In this document: piece after piece, positions 10,580-19,134 of the stretch | How the letters are laid out: each line of letters begins with the position of its first letter | How positions within the stretch are numbered: the stretch's first letter is position 1 | Source of the DNA: Thiomonas bhubaneswarensis | Lineage (GTDB): Bacteria > Pseudomonadota > Gammaproteobacteria > Burkholderiales > Burkholderiaceae_C | DNA: 64,000 nucleotides | Assembly (NCBI RefSeq): GCF_001418255.1 | Contig: NZ_LIPV01000005.1 | Location: 224,424 to 288,423, forward strand | Reading direction: 5' to 3' | Position numbers and translations under genes: made by a program | The notes under the pieces: model-generated | The model's input: only the letters and a program-made list of their open reading frames with translations | What the model was told of the DNA's origin: nothing | Database searches by the model: none

Positions 10580-11218
10580 ATGGACATCGGATTCGCCATC
10601 AAGGTGTTCACCGCGCTGTTTGCCATCATGAACCCGATCGCGAACATCCCGGTGTTTCTCTCGCTGACCAGCGGAGCGTCCGATGCCGCGCGGCGGCGCA
10701 TCGCCTTGACCGCAATCCTGGGCGTCACAGTCGGCTGCATCATTTCGGCTGTGGCCGGACAGGCCATCCTGCATGTGTTCGGCCTTGGCATCGACGACTT
10801 TCGGCTCGCCGGCGGTCTGTTGATCCTGCTCATCGCATTGTCGATGGTGCATGGCAGCCCGAGCAGCCAGCACGCGTCCACGCCTGCGGAAAACGGCGAC
10901 CTCGCCGACCGCAACGCCGAGGACATGGCGGTTTACCCGCTGACCATTCCGCTGCTGGTCGGTCCGGGCACGATCACCAGCATGATCATCCTTGGCCATG
11001 AAGCCGCCGTGAGCGGGCAGGCCATCGCCTTCGGCATCGGTCTGGGCGCATTCCTGCTGCTGCTCAGCGCCGGGCTGTTTGCCGCGCCGCTGATCGGCCA
11101 CTACCTGTCGGCCAAGGCCACCGCCATCACTCAACGTCTGATGGGCATGATCCTCGCGGCCATCGCCATGCAGATGATGCTTGCCAGCCTGCAGCATGTT
11201 TTCATGTCCCGGAGTTGA
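10580..11218 (+). CDS. MarC-family integral membrane protein
   Basis: A 212-residue inner-membrane protein of the MarC/UPF0056 family with six hydrophobic segments; its function is not established even in well-studied bacteria (it was wrongly linked to multiple antibiotic resistance). The conserved N-terminal stretch FAIMNPIANIPVF and the mid-protein YPLTIPLLVGPGTI support the assignment. A hydrophilic loop of about 25 residues (near residues 90-115) separates the two halves. The start ATG at 10580 lacks a ribosome-binding site and follows a -10-like TATAGT. A methyltransferase gene follows after about 30 bp. Confidence 0.88.
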   Translation: MDIGFAIKVFTALFAIMNPIANIPVFLSLTSGASDAARRRIALTAILGVTVGCIISAVAGQAILHVFGLGIDDFRLAGGLLILLIALSMVHGSPSSQHASTPAENGDLADRNAEDMAVYPLTIPLLVGPGTITSMIILGHEAAVSGQAIAFGIGLGAFLLLLSAGLFAAPLIGHYLSAKATAITQRLMGMILAAIAMQMMLASLQHVFMSRS

Positions 11219-11220
11219 CC

Positions 11221-11238
11221 GGCCCGACAGGCTCCTAA
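11221..11238. repeat. Solo copy of the CCCGACAGGCTCCTA repeat core
   Basis: GCCCGACAGGCTCCTA sits in the 31-bp gap between marC and the methyltransferase gene. The same core, in either orientation, recurs at 47.7 kb and 60.6 kb (twice), and in an altered form at 63.6 kb. Its last bases run into the TAAAAT hexamer that may serve as the promoter of the next gene. Confidence 0.6.
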
Positions 11239-11241
11239 AAT
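11236..11241 (+). promoter_or_regulatory. -10-like hexamer, possible leaderless promoter
   Basis: TAAAAT ends eight bases before the ATG at 11250, and there is no Shine-Dalgarno in between. This would give a transcript starting at or just before the start codon. Confidence 0.35.
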
Positions 11242-11249
11242 TTGCGCCC

Positions 11250-11966
11250 ATGAACCCGCAGCAAGATCTCGTCACCGACGAACTCCAAGTCCTGTCCGCT
11301 CTGGTCAGTCTGCCCGAAGCGCATGATCTGATCGAACTGGGCTGCGGCAATGCCCGCATGCTCACCGATATGCTCCGTCGCCATCCTCACCTCAGCGCCG
11401 CCGCGCTGGAGGTGGACGCGGTGCAGCACGCCAAGAACCTCGCACGCCTGGCGCCCGAGCTCAGTGGCCGACTGCAGTTCCTGCCCGACAGCGCCACGGC
11501 CATTCCTTTTCCCGACGCGCGTTTCGACGGTGCGTTGATGCTCAAATCGCTGCACCATGTGCCGGTAGCTCAGATGCCGCAGGCGCTGGCCGAGGCATGG
11601 CGGGTGCTCAGGCCCGGCGGTTGGTTTTACGTTTCGGAGCCGGTTTACGACGGCGCGCTCAACGACATCGTCAAGCTCTACAACGACGAGGGCACGGTGC
11701 GCGCCGCAGCCCAAGCCGCACTCGACCAGGCCCTGCAGACCGGCGCCTGGGAGCAGACCGCCGAGCGCCGTTTCGACATGCCCGCGCATTTTGCGAACTG
11801 GGAGTCATTCGAGCAGCGCATGCTCTACCCCAGCTTCGCTGATCATCAGATCACCGAGGATTTGCGGCAACGCGTGAAAGCCGCGTTCGATCCTCATTGC
11901 GGTGCGGACGGCGCGCATTTCACCCGCCCGATGCATGTGCGCCTGCTGCGCAAACGCACGGACTAA
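11250..11966 (+). CDS. Class I SAM-dependent methyltransferase
   Basis: A 238-residue cytosolic methyltransferase of the UbiE/type-11 group. Motif I is LIELGCGNARML (about residue 32), the acidic end of strand 2 is ALEVDAVQH, and FDGALMLKSLHHVP plus LRPGGWFYVSEPVYDG make up motifs II-III. The substrate is not evident. The ATG at 11250 starts the conserved part; an open frame from 11181 would overlap marC and adds nothing recognisable. It converges on orn with a 1-bp gap between stop codons. There is no ribosome site, but a -10-like hexamer lies directly upstream. Confidence 0.82.
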   Translation: MNPQQDLVTDELQVLSALVSLPEAHDLIELGCGNARMLTDMLRRHPHLSAAALEVDAVQHAKNLARLAPELSGRLQFLPDSATAIPFPDARFDGALMLKSLHHVPVAQMPQALAEAWRVLRPGGWFYVSEPVYDGALNDIVKLYNDEGTVRAAAQAALDQALQTGAWEQTAERRFDMPAHFANWESFEQRMLYPSFADHQITEDLRQRVKAAFDPHCGADGAHFTRPMHVRLLRKRTD

Positions 11967-11967
11967 C

Positions 11968-12570
11968 TCACCCCGCCACTTCAGGATCGATCCCAGCCGC
12001 GGGCACGCGCAGGAAATGCTCACGGTAGTGGCGCAACTCATCGATGGATTCCTGGATGTCGGCCAGCGCGGTGTGCGCTTGCTGCTTCTTGAAGGCGCTC
12101 ACCAGCTCCGGGCGCCAGCGCCTCGCCAGTTCCTTGAGGGTGCTGACATCCAGATTGCGGTAGTGAAAATAGGCTTCCAGCTCGGGCATGGTGCGGGCCA
12201 TGAAGCGGCGGTCCTGGCAGATGGTGTTGCCGCACATGGGCGACTTGCCCGCAGGCACATACCGCTTGAGGAAGGCGATGATGTCGCGGCTGGCCTGGGC
12301 CTCGTCCACCGTGCTGGCGCGCACCCGATCGGTCAGGCCGGATTTGCCGTGGGTGTTCTGGTTCCACGCGTCCATGCCGGCCAGCACGGCGTCGCTCTGA
12401 TGGATGGCCAGCACCGGGCCCTCCACGCGCACGGTGAGCTGCGGGTCGGTCACGACCACGGCTACCTCGATGATGCGATCGGTGTCCGGATTCAGCCCGG
12501 TCATTTCCATGTCGACCCAGATGAGGTTATCGTCGTGACAGGCGAGGATGGAAGCGGCGGAATCGGACAT
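11968..12570 (-). CDS. orn: Oligoribonuclease
   Basis: A 200-residue cytosolic 3'-5' exonuclease of the DEDDh family that degrades di- to penta-nucleotides, including pGpG from c-di-GMP breakdown, which may matter here because two diguanylate cyclases are encoded at 35-38 kb. The first acidic motif is [11 protein letters not shown] (residues about 16-26), followed by the conserved [16 protein letters not shown] and the closing [15 protein letters not shown] with the active-site His and Asp. I start at ATG 12570 (MSDSAAS); the frame is also open to a GTG at 12579. It is divergent from the M48 peptidase gene. Confidence 0.95.
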   Translation of the reverse strand: MSDSAASILACHDDNLIWVDMEMTGLNPDTDRIIEVAVVVTDPQLTVRVEGPVLAIHQSDAVLAGMDAWNQNTHGKSGLTDRVRASTVDEAQASRDIIAFLKRYVPAGKSPMCGNTICQDRRFMARTMPELEAYFHYRNLDVSTLKELARRWRPELVSAFKKQQAHTALADIQESIDELRHYREHFLRVPAAGIDPEVAG

Positions 12571-12677
12571 GGAATGCACTCAGTGGGGACAAGGCTGCGG
12601 CGCGCGGCGAAAAACGGCCGGGTGGAATAATCTGCTATCAAGATCTGGCGCATGGCCGGAGCAAATAGGATTTTCGC

Positions 12678-13988
12678 ATGAGCCCGCAACATTTCGCCCT
12701 CGCCTGGAGCGTGCTGTTCGCTAGCGCGCTGATCGGCGGCACCGCCCTGAAGCTCTGGCTGGCCCAGCGCCAGCAGCGCCATGTGCTGGCGCACCGCGAG
12801 GCCGTGCCCGCACCGTTTCGCGACAGCATTTCGCTCGAGGCGCATCAGAAGGCCGCCGATTACACCGTGGCCAAGCTGCGCTTCGGTCTGTGGACCACCT
12901 TGTTTTCGGCCATGATCGTGCTGGTGTGGACGCTCGAAGGCGGGCTGCATCTGCTCAACACCTGGGTCAGCAGCACCTTCGGCACCGCTTTGGGCGGGCA
13001 GCTTGCGCTGCTGGTGGCCTTCGCCGTGATCGGCGCCTTGCTCGATCTGCCCTGGGACATCGCGCGCACCTTCGGGCTGGAAGCGCGTTTCGGCTTCAAC
13101 CGCCAGACGCCGCGCTCTTACGCGCTGGATCTGCTGAAAAACACTCTGGTCAGCGCCGTGCTCATGCTGCCTCTTGCCCTGCTGGTGCTGTGGATCATGC
13201 AGGTCGCCGGAGGCTGGTGGTGGCTCTGGGCCTGGGCTGGGCTGACCGCGTTCAGCCTGCTGATGATGGTGGTATATCCGCTGGTCATCGCACCGCTGTT
13301 CAACAAGTTTCAGCCGCTGCCCGACGGCGAGGTCAAGACCCGTGCGCAGGCGCTGATGCAGCGCTGCAACTTTGCGCTGTCCGGACTGTTCGTCATGGAT
13401 GGCTCGCGCCGCAGCGCGCATGCCAACGCCTACTTCACCGGCATGGGCGCGGCGCGGCGGGTGGTGCTGTTCGACACCCTGCTCGGCCAGCTCAGCCCGG
13501 CGCAGATCGAGGGCGTGCTCGCGCACGAAGTCGGTCACTACAAGCGTCACCACATTCGCAAGCGCATGGTGGTGATGTTCGGGGTCAGTCTGGCAGGCTT
13601 TGCTCTGCTCGGTTGGCTGTCCAACCAGGTGTGGTTCTATGTGGGCCTGGGGGTGATGCCCAATCTGTTCGCGCCGAACCATGCGCTGGCGCTGATTCTG
13701 TTCAGTCTGGTGCTGCCGGTGTTCGGCGTGTTTTTCAGCCCGCTGGCCGCGGCCACTTCGCGCAAGCACGAGTTCGAGGCCGACGCCTACGCGGCCCAGC
13801 ACAGCGACGCTCGCGCCCTGGGTGAAGCCCTCGTCACCCTGTACCGCGACAATGCCAGCACGCTGACGCCCGACCCGATGTATGTGCGCTTCTACTACAG
13901 CCACCCGCCTGCGCTGCAACGCCTTGAGCGGCTTGGCGCGCTGCCTGAAGCTGCCCCCAACTCGACCCATACCCCGGCAACCGCCTGA
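12678..13988 (+). CDS. M48-family (Ste24-type) zinc metallopeptidase, membrane-bound
   Basis: A 436-residue multi-pass inner-membrane protease resembling CAAX prenyl protease 1 (Ste24). The zinc site is HEVGHYKRHH (HExxH, about residue 281), and the third ligand is in the downstream KHEFEADAYAAQH segment (about 356). About seven hydrophobic segments surround it. The usual M48 motif before the active site is seen as DGSRRSAHANAYFTGMG. The ATG at 12678 follows AGGA. Bacteria lack the prenylated substrates of yeast Ste24, so a role in membrane-protein quality control is inferred. The pterin dehydratase gene follows after 6 bp, in a likely operon through rsgA. Confidence 0.9.
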   Translation: MSPQHFALAWSVLFASALIGGTALKLWLAQRQQRHVLAHREAVPAPFRDSISLEAHQKAADYTVAKLRFGLWTTLFSAMIVLVWTLEGGLHLLNTWVSSTFGTALGGQLALLVAFAVIGALLDLPWDIARTFGLEARFGFNRQTPRSYALDLLKNTLVSAVLMLPLALLVLWIMQVAGGWWWLWAWAGLTAFSLLMMVVYPLVIAPLFNKFQPLPDGEVKTRAQALMQRCNFALSGLFVMDGSRRSAHANAYFTGMGAARRVVLFDTLLGQLSPAQIEGVLAHEVGHYKRHHIRKRMVVMFGVSLAGFALLGWLSNQVWFYVGLGVMPNLFAPNHALALILFSLVLPVFGVFFSPLAAATSRKHEFEADAYAAQHSDARALGEALVTLYRDNASTLTPDPMYVRFYYSHPPALQRLERLGALPEAAPNSTHTPATA

Positions 13989-13994
13989 ACGGCC

Positions 13995-14339
13995 ATGACT
14001 ATCGACGATCTGCGCAACGCTCACTGCACGCCGCTCGACGCCAGCCATCGCCTCGAAGGCGAGGCGCTCGCGTCCTATCTGCAACGACTAGACGGCTGGA
14101 CGTTCGAGAACGGCAGCATCCGCAAGACCTTCTCCTTCGGCAACTATTACCAGACCCTGGCCTTCGTCAATGCGCTGGCCTGGGTGGTGCACCGCGAAGA
14201 TCATCACCCCGATCTGCTGGTGCAGTACAACCGTTGCAGCGTGGCGTTCAACACCCATTCGGCTGGGGGCATCACGCGCAACGACTTCATCTGCGCGGCC
14301 AAGGCCGACGCTGTGTATGCGCAGGGCGTTGCGCGCTGA
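13995..14339 (+). CDS. phhB: 4a-hydroxytetrahydrobiopterin dehydratase
   Basis: A 114-residue pterin-4a-carbinolamine dehydratase (PCD/DCoH family), which dehydrates the 4a-hydroxypterin produced by aromatic amino-acid hydroxylases or acts in molybdopterin metabolism. The signature is clear: REDHHPDLLVQYNRC with the catalytic His pair near residue 74, and THSAGGITRNDF near 94. No phenylalanine hydroxylase gene is adjacent. It lies 6 bp after the M48 peptidase and 9 bp before rsgA on the same strand, so co-transcription is likely. Confidence 0.94.
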   Translation: MTIDDLRNAHCTPLDASHRLEGEALASYLQRLDGWTFENGSIRKTFSFGNYYQTLAFVNALAWVVHREDHHPDLLVQYNRCSVAFNTHSAGGITRNDFICAAKADAVYAQGVAR

Positions 14340-14348
14340 CCCGCCTGC

Positions 14349-15314
14349 ATGGACGCGCCTGACCGCATCGCCCCCCAGCGCCCCAAAGGCAAGCGCAACA
14401 CGAAACATCCCCCTGCAGAAGCCCACAGTCTGGGGGCCCTGATCGTCGGCGCGTTCGGGCGACACTACCTGGCCCGGCTCGACAACGGCGAGGCTGTCGC
14501 CTGCGTGCCGCGCGGCAAGCGTGCCGAAGTGGTCTGCGGCGATCGGGTCTTGCTCGCGCCCGGGCATCCGCCGCTGGCCATCGAGCAGGTGCAGCCCCGG
14601 CGCAACGCCTTGTGGCGCGAAGACGCCTGGCGTAGCAAGATGTTCGCCGCCAACCTCGACCGGGTGCTGCTGGTCACGGCAACGTACCCCGGCATCCAGC
14701 ACGGGCTGATCGGCCGGGCGCTCATCGCCGCCGATGCCGCCGACATCCCCGTCACCCTGGCACTCAATAAATGCGATCTGCCGCAGGCCACCGCCGCGCG
14801 CGCTGAAATGGCGCTCTACACCGCGCTGGGCTATGAGGTCGTCGAGCTCTCGGTGCGCACCGCACCACAAGCGGCGTTGGAGGCGCTCACGCCCTTGCTC
14901 AGTGGCCAGACCACCTTGTTGCTGGGCGCGTCGGGCGTAGGCAAGTCGAGTCTGACGAATCTGCTGGTTCCGCAGGCGCAGGCGCCCACCCGCGAGATTT
15001 CGCAAGCCCTGTCTGCCGGCAAACACACCACCACGGCCACAAGGCTTTATGCCCTGCCCGGCCTGCCCGAGGGCAGCGCGCTGATGGATTCGCCGGGGTT
15101 TCAGTCCTTCGGCCTGCACCATCTTTCCGTATCGCAACTGCAGCATGGCTTTCCCGAAATCCGGGCGCGCATCGGCCAGTGCCGATTCCAGAACTGCACC
15201 CACCGCGATGAGCCGGGCTGTGTCTTCACCACCGATCCGAACGCCATCTCGGCGGCGCGATTGGCGCTGTACCGCACGCTCTACGCCGAACTCACCTCGG
15301 CCGCCTCACGATGA
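14349..15314 (+). CDS. rsgA: Ribosome small-subunit-dependent GTPase A
   Basis: A 321-residue circularly permuted GTPase that helps mature the 30S ribosomal subunit. The motifs occur in permuted order: G4 NKCDL (about residue 140), G1 GASGVGKSSL (about 195) and G3 DSPGF (about 247). The N-terminal OB-fold region (residues 25-95) precedes the G domain, and a C-terminal zinc knuckle has Cys/His ligands in CRFQNCTHRDEPGC (about 277-290). The extreme N-terminus is basic (KGKRNTK), as often seen. Its stop overlaps the next ATG as ATGA. Confidence 0.95.
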   Translation: MDAPDRIAPQRPKGKRNTKHPPAEAHSLGALIVGAFGRHYLARLDNGEAVACVPRGKRAEVVCGDRVLLAPGHPPLAIEQVQPRRNALWREDAWRSKMFAANLDRVLLVTATYPGIQHGLIGRALIAADAADIPVTLALNKCDLPQATAARAEMALYTALGYEVVELSVRTAPQAALEALTPLLSGQTTLLLGASGVGKSSLTNLLVPQAQAPTREISQALSAGKHTTTATRLYALPGLPEGSALMDSPGFQSFGLHHLSVSQLQHGFPEIRARIGQCRFQNCTHRDEPGCVFTTDPNAISAARLALYRTLYAELTSAASR

Positions 15315-15631
15315 AGCGGGTGGAAATCGCCCCCAATCTGGTCATCGCCACGCTCTGGGCCGATGCGCTCAACGCCGCGGGCATGCGCGCCGAGGTGTTT
15401 TCGCGCTACCTCACCAGCATCGCAGGCGAGATCCCGCCCGACCAGTGCGACCCGGCCGTCTGGGTGCTCGACGATGCCGATCTGCCGCGCGCCCGGCAAC
15501 TGGTGCGCGAGTTGCGCAACCCTGTTCGCGGCGCCGTCTGGACCTGCGCCGAATGTGGCGAACGGCACGGCGCCCAGTTCGCTCAGTGCTGGAAGTGCGG
15601 TCACAACCGACCGATGTCGACACCCGACTGA
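15311..15631 (+). CDS. DUF2007-type protein with C-terminal zinc ribbon
   Basis: A 106-residue protein. The first about 70 residues resemble the DUF2007 fold (a PII-like putative signal-transducing domain) with WVLDDADLPRARQLV. The C-terminus is a rubredoxin-like zinc ribbon, CAECGERHGAQFAQCWKCG, with four cysteines in two CxxC pairs. It starts with an ATGA overlap on rsgA, so it is translationally coupled to it. Its last 31 bp overlap the 3' end of the convergent membrane-protein gene. Function unknown. Confidence 0.78.
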   Translation: MKRVEIAPNLVIATLWADALNAAGMRAEVFSRYLTSIAGEIPPDQCDPAVWVLDDADLPRARQLVRELRNPVRGAVWTCAECGERHGAQFAQCWKCGHNRPMSTPD

Positions 15632-16674
15632 TCGCTTGCCCGGCGGGCTTGCGCATCGAAGGGCGCGGCCACGGGCGGCTCGGCCAGCCAGTCTTGCGCC
15701 CCCAGGAGCATGGCGAAGAGCAAAGCCCCGATCGCCGCGCCACTGATGAGGTCGCCACGCCCCAGCGTCCAGACGCCCCACCCGCCATGCAGGCTCCACT
15801 CCAGAAGGCTGAAGACCCCTCCACCCCAAAGCAGCGCTTGCCGAGAAGATCGTGACAACCAGGGGGCAAGAAACAAGCCCAAGGCGATCAAGGAAACGAC
15901 CCCGGCGACAAACACCGCAAGAAGCTCCATGCCCATCGCATGGCCAAGCTCCATCCAGACGGCGATCCACTCGGCCTGCCATCCTGACGCGGTGGTCTGG
16001 GCCAGCGCCAGAGACTGCGAAAGACGCATCCCCAAACTCGGTTGCCACGCCGCCCACGCCGCTGTGGCCCAGAGTATTGCTGTGAGCCAGAAAGCCCACC
16101 GTACCCGCAGCGCTGCAGGCCGCCGCAATGCCGCGTCTGACCAGGCCGAGCCCTGCCAGGCGCGCAGCAGCAACAACAAGGCGAAACCCAGTGCATAAAC
16201 GATCGTGACCCTGCTGGCCGCTCCACCTCCGAGCACGCCCCACATGAGCCCTTCGTAGGCCAGCCCCAGCCAGCCCAGCACCGGAAAGGCCCAACCCGTC
16301 AGCAGACCGACGGTGAGCAGCGCCTCGATCCCGAACAGCAGTGCCAGCGCCTCATTCACGCCGATCGCCGAAAAGACATGCCAGACCGCGCCATGCAGCG
16401 CCGCCTGCCACGACGACTGAATGCCCGCATCGCCGGCCTGCCGAGCGATGGCGGCGAGATGGGCCGCATATTCCGGGTGAAAATGCAGCCCGAGATTGAA
16501 GGCAAAGCACACACCAAACACAATGCGCGCCCAACGCAACGCCCGCATCGCCGCCAGGTCGTTCCACCGACTCGGCGCATCAGGGCGCGGCTCGGTCGTG
16601 GGCAAGGGCAGCCTGACTTTCGGCACGCCACTGCCGTGATGCGACGCCGGAGATATCTGTTGTGTGGACGCCAT
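15601..16674 (-). CDS. Unrecognised multi-pass membrane protein
   Basis: A 357-residue protein I do not recognise. Residues 1-45 are hydrophilic, followed by about eight hydrophobic segments (starting with WARIVFGVCFAFNLGLHFHP and ending with GAAIGALLFAMLLG), with His and Trp residues within or near several of them. Segments 2-4 faintly resemble DoxX-like proteins, but this is weak. The coding region is real by length and codon pattern, since the opposite frames are broken. It converges on the DUF2007 gene with a 31-bp 3' overlap and lies downstream of argF on the same strand with an 85-bp gap. Confidence 0.7.
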   Translation of the reverse strand: MASTQQISPASHHGSGVPKVRLPLPTTEPRPDAPSRWNDLAAMRALRWARIVFGVCFAFNLGLHFHPEYAAHLAAIARQAGDAGIQSSWQAALHGAVWHVFSAIGVNEALALLFGIEALLTVGLLTGWAFPVLGWLGLAYEGLMWGVLGGGAASRVTIVYALGFALLLLLRAWQGSAWSDAALRRPAALRVRWAFWLTAILWATAAWAAWQPSLGMRLSQSLALAQTTASGWQAEWIAVWMELGHAMGMELLAVFVAGVVSLIALGLFLAPWLSRSSRQALLWGGGVFSLLEWSLHGGWGVWTLGRGDLISGAAIGALLFAMLLGAQDWLAEPPVAAPFDAQARRASDQSGVDIGRL

Positions 16675-16759
16675 GCCTGTACTCCCAGACGGTGCATCGT
16701 TCGATGATGCACCGCAGCGGAATTTTGCTCAGGCAGGCTTAAAGGCGACTTAGGACTCG

Positions 16760-17695
16760 TCAGTCGAGACGTCCGAGCAGCAGAAATTCCATCAAGGCCT
16801 TCTGGCCGTGAAGACGGTTTTCGGCCTCGTCCCATACCACGCTCTGCGGCCCATCGATGACCTCGGCGGCCACTTCCTCGCCACGATGTGCCGGCAGGCA
16901 GTGCATGAACACCGCGTCGGCCTGGGCGCGCGCCATCATCTCGGCATCGACCATGAAGCCGCGGAATGCCTGCTCGCGCGCGAGTTTCTCGGCTTCAAAG
17001 CCCATGCTGGTCCACACATCAGTGGTGACCAGATGCGCGCCCTCGCAGGCCTGCCGCGGATCTTCGAACTCGCGCAGATGCGCGATCTGCGCGGCACTCA
17101 GCGCATAGCCCGGCCGCTCTTTCTCCACGCCATAGCCTTTGGGCCCGGCGAAGTGCAGGGTGAAGTCGAGCACTTCCGCGGCTTGCAGCCAGGTGTAGAA
17201 CATATTGTTGGCATCGCCGATCCAGGCCACGGTCTTTCCCTGGATCGGGCCGCGATGCTCAATAAAGGTCATCACGTCAGCGAGGATCTGGCAGGGATGG
17301 AATTCATTGGTCAGGCCGTTGATCACCGGCACGCGCGAATGCGCGGCAAAACGCTCGACGATCTCCTGACCGTAGGTGCGGATCATCACCAGATCGACCA
17401 TGCGCGAAAACACTTGCGCTGCATCCTCGATGGGCTCGCCACGCCCCAGCTGGCTGTCGCGGGTGTTGATGTAGATGGCCGCGCCGCCGAGTTGATGCAT
17501 GCCGGCTTCGAAGCTCAGGCGGGTGCGGGTGGAGTGCTTCTCGAAGATCATCGCCAGCGTGCGATCGGCCAGGGGCTGATGCGGCTCGTAGCGCTTGAAC
17601 TTGGCCTTGATCAGCGCGGCGCGGGCGAATACATAGTCGTACTCCTCGCGGCTGAGGTCGGAAAATTGCAGGTAGTGCCGCAGCGTCGTTTTCAT
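16760..17695 (-). CDS. argF: Ornithine carbamoyltransferase
   Basis: A 311-residue cytosolic enzyme of arginine synthesis, joining carbamoyl phosphate and ornithine to citrulline. The carbamoyl-phosphate loop reads FEKHSTRTRLSFE (residues about 51-63), the HPCQILAD segment is intact, and the ornithine-binding FMHCLPAHRGEEV occurs near residue 269. The ATG at 17695 is directed by AAGGAGA. The frame is open well upstream into argD, but those residues are not part of the protein. It lies 17 bp downstream of argD in one operon. Confidence 0.96.
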   Translation of the reverse strand: MKTTLRHYLQFSDLSREEYDYVFARAALIKAKFKRYEPHQPLADRTLAMIFEKHSTRTRLSFEAGMHQLGGAAIYINTRDSQLGRGEPIEDAAQVFSRMVDLVMIRTYGQEIVERFAAHSRVPVINGLTNEFHPCQILADVMTFIEHRGPIQGKTVAWIGDANNMFYTWLQAAEVLDFTLHFAGPKGYGVEKERPGYALSAAQIAHLREFEDPRQACEGAHLVTTDVWTSMGFEAEKLAREQAFRGFMVDAEMMARAQADAVFMHCLPAHRGEEVAAEVIDGPQSVVWDEAENRLHGQKALMEFLLLGRLD

Positions 17696-17712
17696 CACAG
17701 TCTCCTTGTTCG

Positions 17713-18900
17713 TCACGGCGTGGGTGCGGTTTGCAGAAACCCGTGCACTGCAGGAACCAGCGCCTGCACCAGAAGGTCGGCCTGCTCTTGCGTGAAGATC
17801 AGCGGCGGAAGCAGGCGGATGACGCGCTCCTGCGTGACGTTGAGCAACACGCCGCGCTCCAGCATCTGCCCGACCAGGGCGCCAGCCGGGCAGTCGAGCT
17901 CGATGCCGATCATCAGCCCCTGGCCGCGCACCTCCACCACGCCGGGCGTGCCCGCAAATGCCTGGCGCAAAGCCTGCTGGATCTGCTCGCCGCGCGCCTG
18001 CGCGTTGGCCAGAAGGCCGTCCTCGTCGATCACGGCGAGGGTTTCCAATGCCGCGCGACAGGCAAGGGGATTGCCGCCAAAGGTCGTGCCATGCTGGCCG
18101 GGGCCGAACGTCGTCGCGGCGGTTCCGCACGCCAGCAGCGCACCGATGGGCACGCCAGAGGCCAGCCCCTTGGCCATGGCGATGACATCGGGCTTCACCC
18201 CGGCCCACTGGTGGGCGAACCACTTGCCGGTGCGGCCCGTTCCGCACTGCACCTCGTCGATCATCAACAGCCAGCCCTGCCGGTCGCAGAGCGCGCGCGC
18301 TGCGCGTAGAAAGTCGGCCTGCGCCGGCTGAATGCCGCCCTCACCCTGAATCGCCTCGACGAAGACCGCCACGACGTCGGGATGGGTATCGGCCACTGCC
18401 TGCAGCGCCGCAACGTCGTTGAGCGCAACACGCACGAAGCCTTCGACCAGAGGCTCGAAGCCCTTCTGCACCTTGGGGTTGCCCGTGGCCGACAACGTGG
18501 CCAGCGAGCGCCCATGAAATGCACGCTCGAACACCACGATCTCCGGGCGGGCAATGCCACGATTGTGTCCGTGCAGACGCGCCAGCTTGATCGCGGCCTC
18601 GTTGGCTTCCAGCCCGGAATTGCAGAAGAACGCCGTGTCCATGCCGCCCAGAGCGCAAAGACGATCGGCAAGCTGCTCCTGGAGCGGAATCTGGTAGAGA
18701 TTGGAGGTGTGGATGAGCTTGCCGACCTGATCGCGCAGCGCGGCCACCAGGCGCGGGTGGGCGTGACCCAGCGTGTTGACCGCGATGCCCGACAGCGCAT
18801 CCAGATATCGCCTGCCCTGCGTGTCCCAGACCCAGGCACCCTCTCCGTGCGACAGCGCTATCGGCAGCCGCGCATAGGTGTTCATCACATGGGAGGGCAT
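17713..18900 (-). CDS. argD: Acetylornithine aminotransferase
   Basis: A 395-residue class-III PLP aminotransferase converting N-acetylglutamate semialdehyde to N2-acetylornithine (in some bacteria also succinyl-DAP). Landmarks are MNTYARLPIALSHGEG, the GLEANEAAIKLAR segment and the PLP-binding region LMIDEVQCGTGRTG followed by the catalytic Lys in AMAKGLASGVPIGA (about residue 242). The ATG at 18900 has AAGGAG nine bases upstream; an in-frame TTG at 18906 is closer to the ribosome site than expected. It is the first gene of argD-argF and is divergent from the DUF3579 gene. Confidence 0.94.
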   Translation of the reverse strand: MPSHVMNTYARLPIALSHGEGAWVWDTQGRRYLDALSGIAVNTLGHAHPRLVAALRDQVGKLIHTSNLYQIPLQEQLADRLCALGGMDTAFFCNSGLEANEAAIKLARLHGHNRGIARPEIVVFERAFHGRSLATLSATGNPKVQKGFEPLVEGFVRVALNDVAALQAVADTHPDVVAVFVEAIQGEGGIQPAQADFLRAARALCDRQGWLLMIDEVQCGTGRTGKWFAHQWAGVKPDVIAMAKGLASGVPIGALLACGTAATTFGPGQHGTTFGGNPLACRAALETLAVIDEDGLLANAQARGEQIQQALRQAFAGTPGVVEVRGQGLMIGIELDCPAGALVGQMLERGVLLNVTQERVIRLLPPLIFTQEQADLLVQALVPAVHGFLQTAPTP

Positions 18901-18980
18901 GGGCAATTCTCCTTTGCAAAAAAAGCAAAACCGGCGGGCAGATGTCGCAAAAAGCGCCGCGCGCCGGGGGGAAAGCCGGA

Positions 18981-18986
18981 ATTATA
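18981..18986 (-). promoter_or_regulatory. Candidate -10 element of the argD-argF operon
   Basis: On the minus strand this reads TATAAT, a perfect -10 hexamer, about 80 bases upstream of the argD start. The -35 region is not convincing. No ArgR box was recognised in the 234-bp divergent region. Confidence 0.4.
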
Positions 18987-19134
18987 GAGAGCACGCCGTG
19001 ACAGACGGACCGGCGCGGTGACATGACGTTTGTTGCAACTGAAACACAGAATCACGGTTCGGGTTTACCCGGAAATACTGCGATGCAGCATAATTGCGGC
19101 ACCGCAGCAAAACTGCCTCTTCAAGGATTCAGCC

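Noticed and set aside
12501..14084. 527-codon minus-strand frame opposite the M48 peptidase gene
   Set aside because: The HExxH peptidase on the plus strand is convincing; the minus frame is a shadow.
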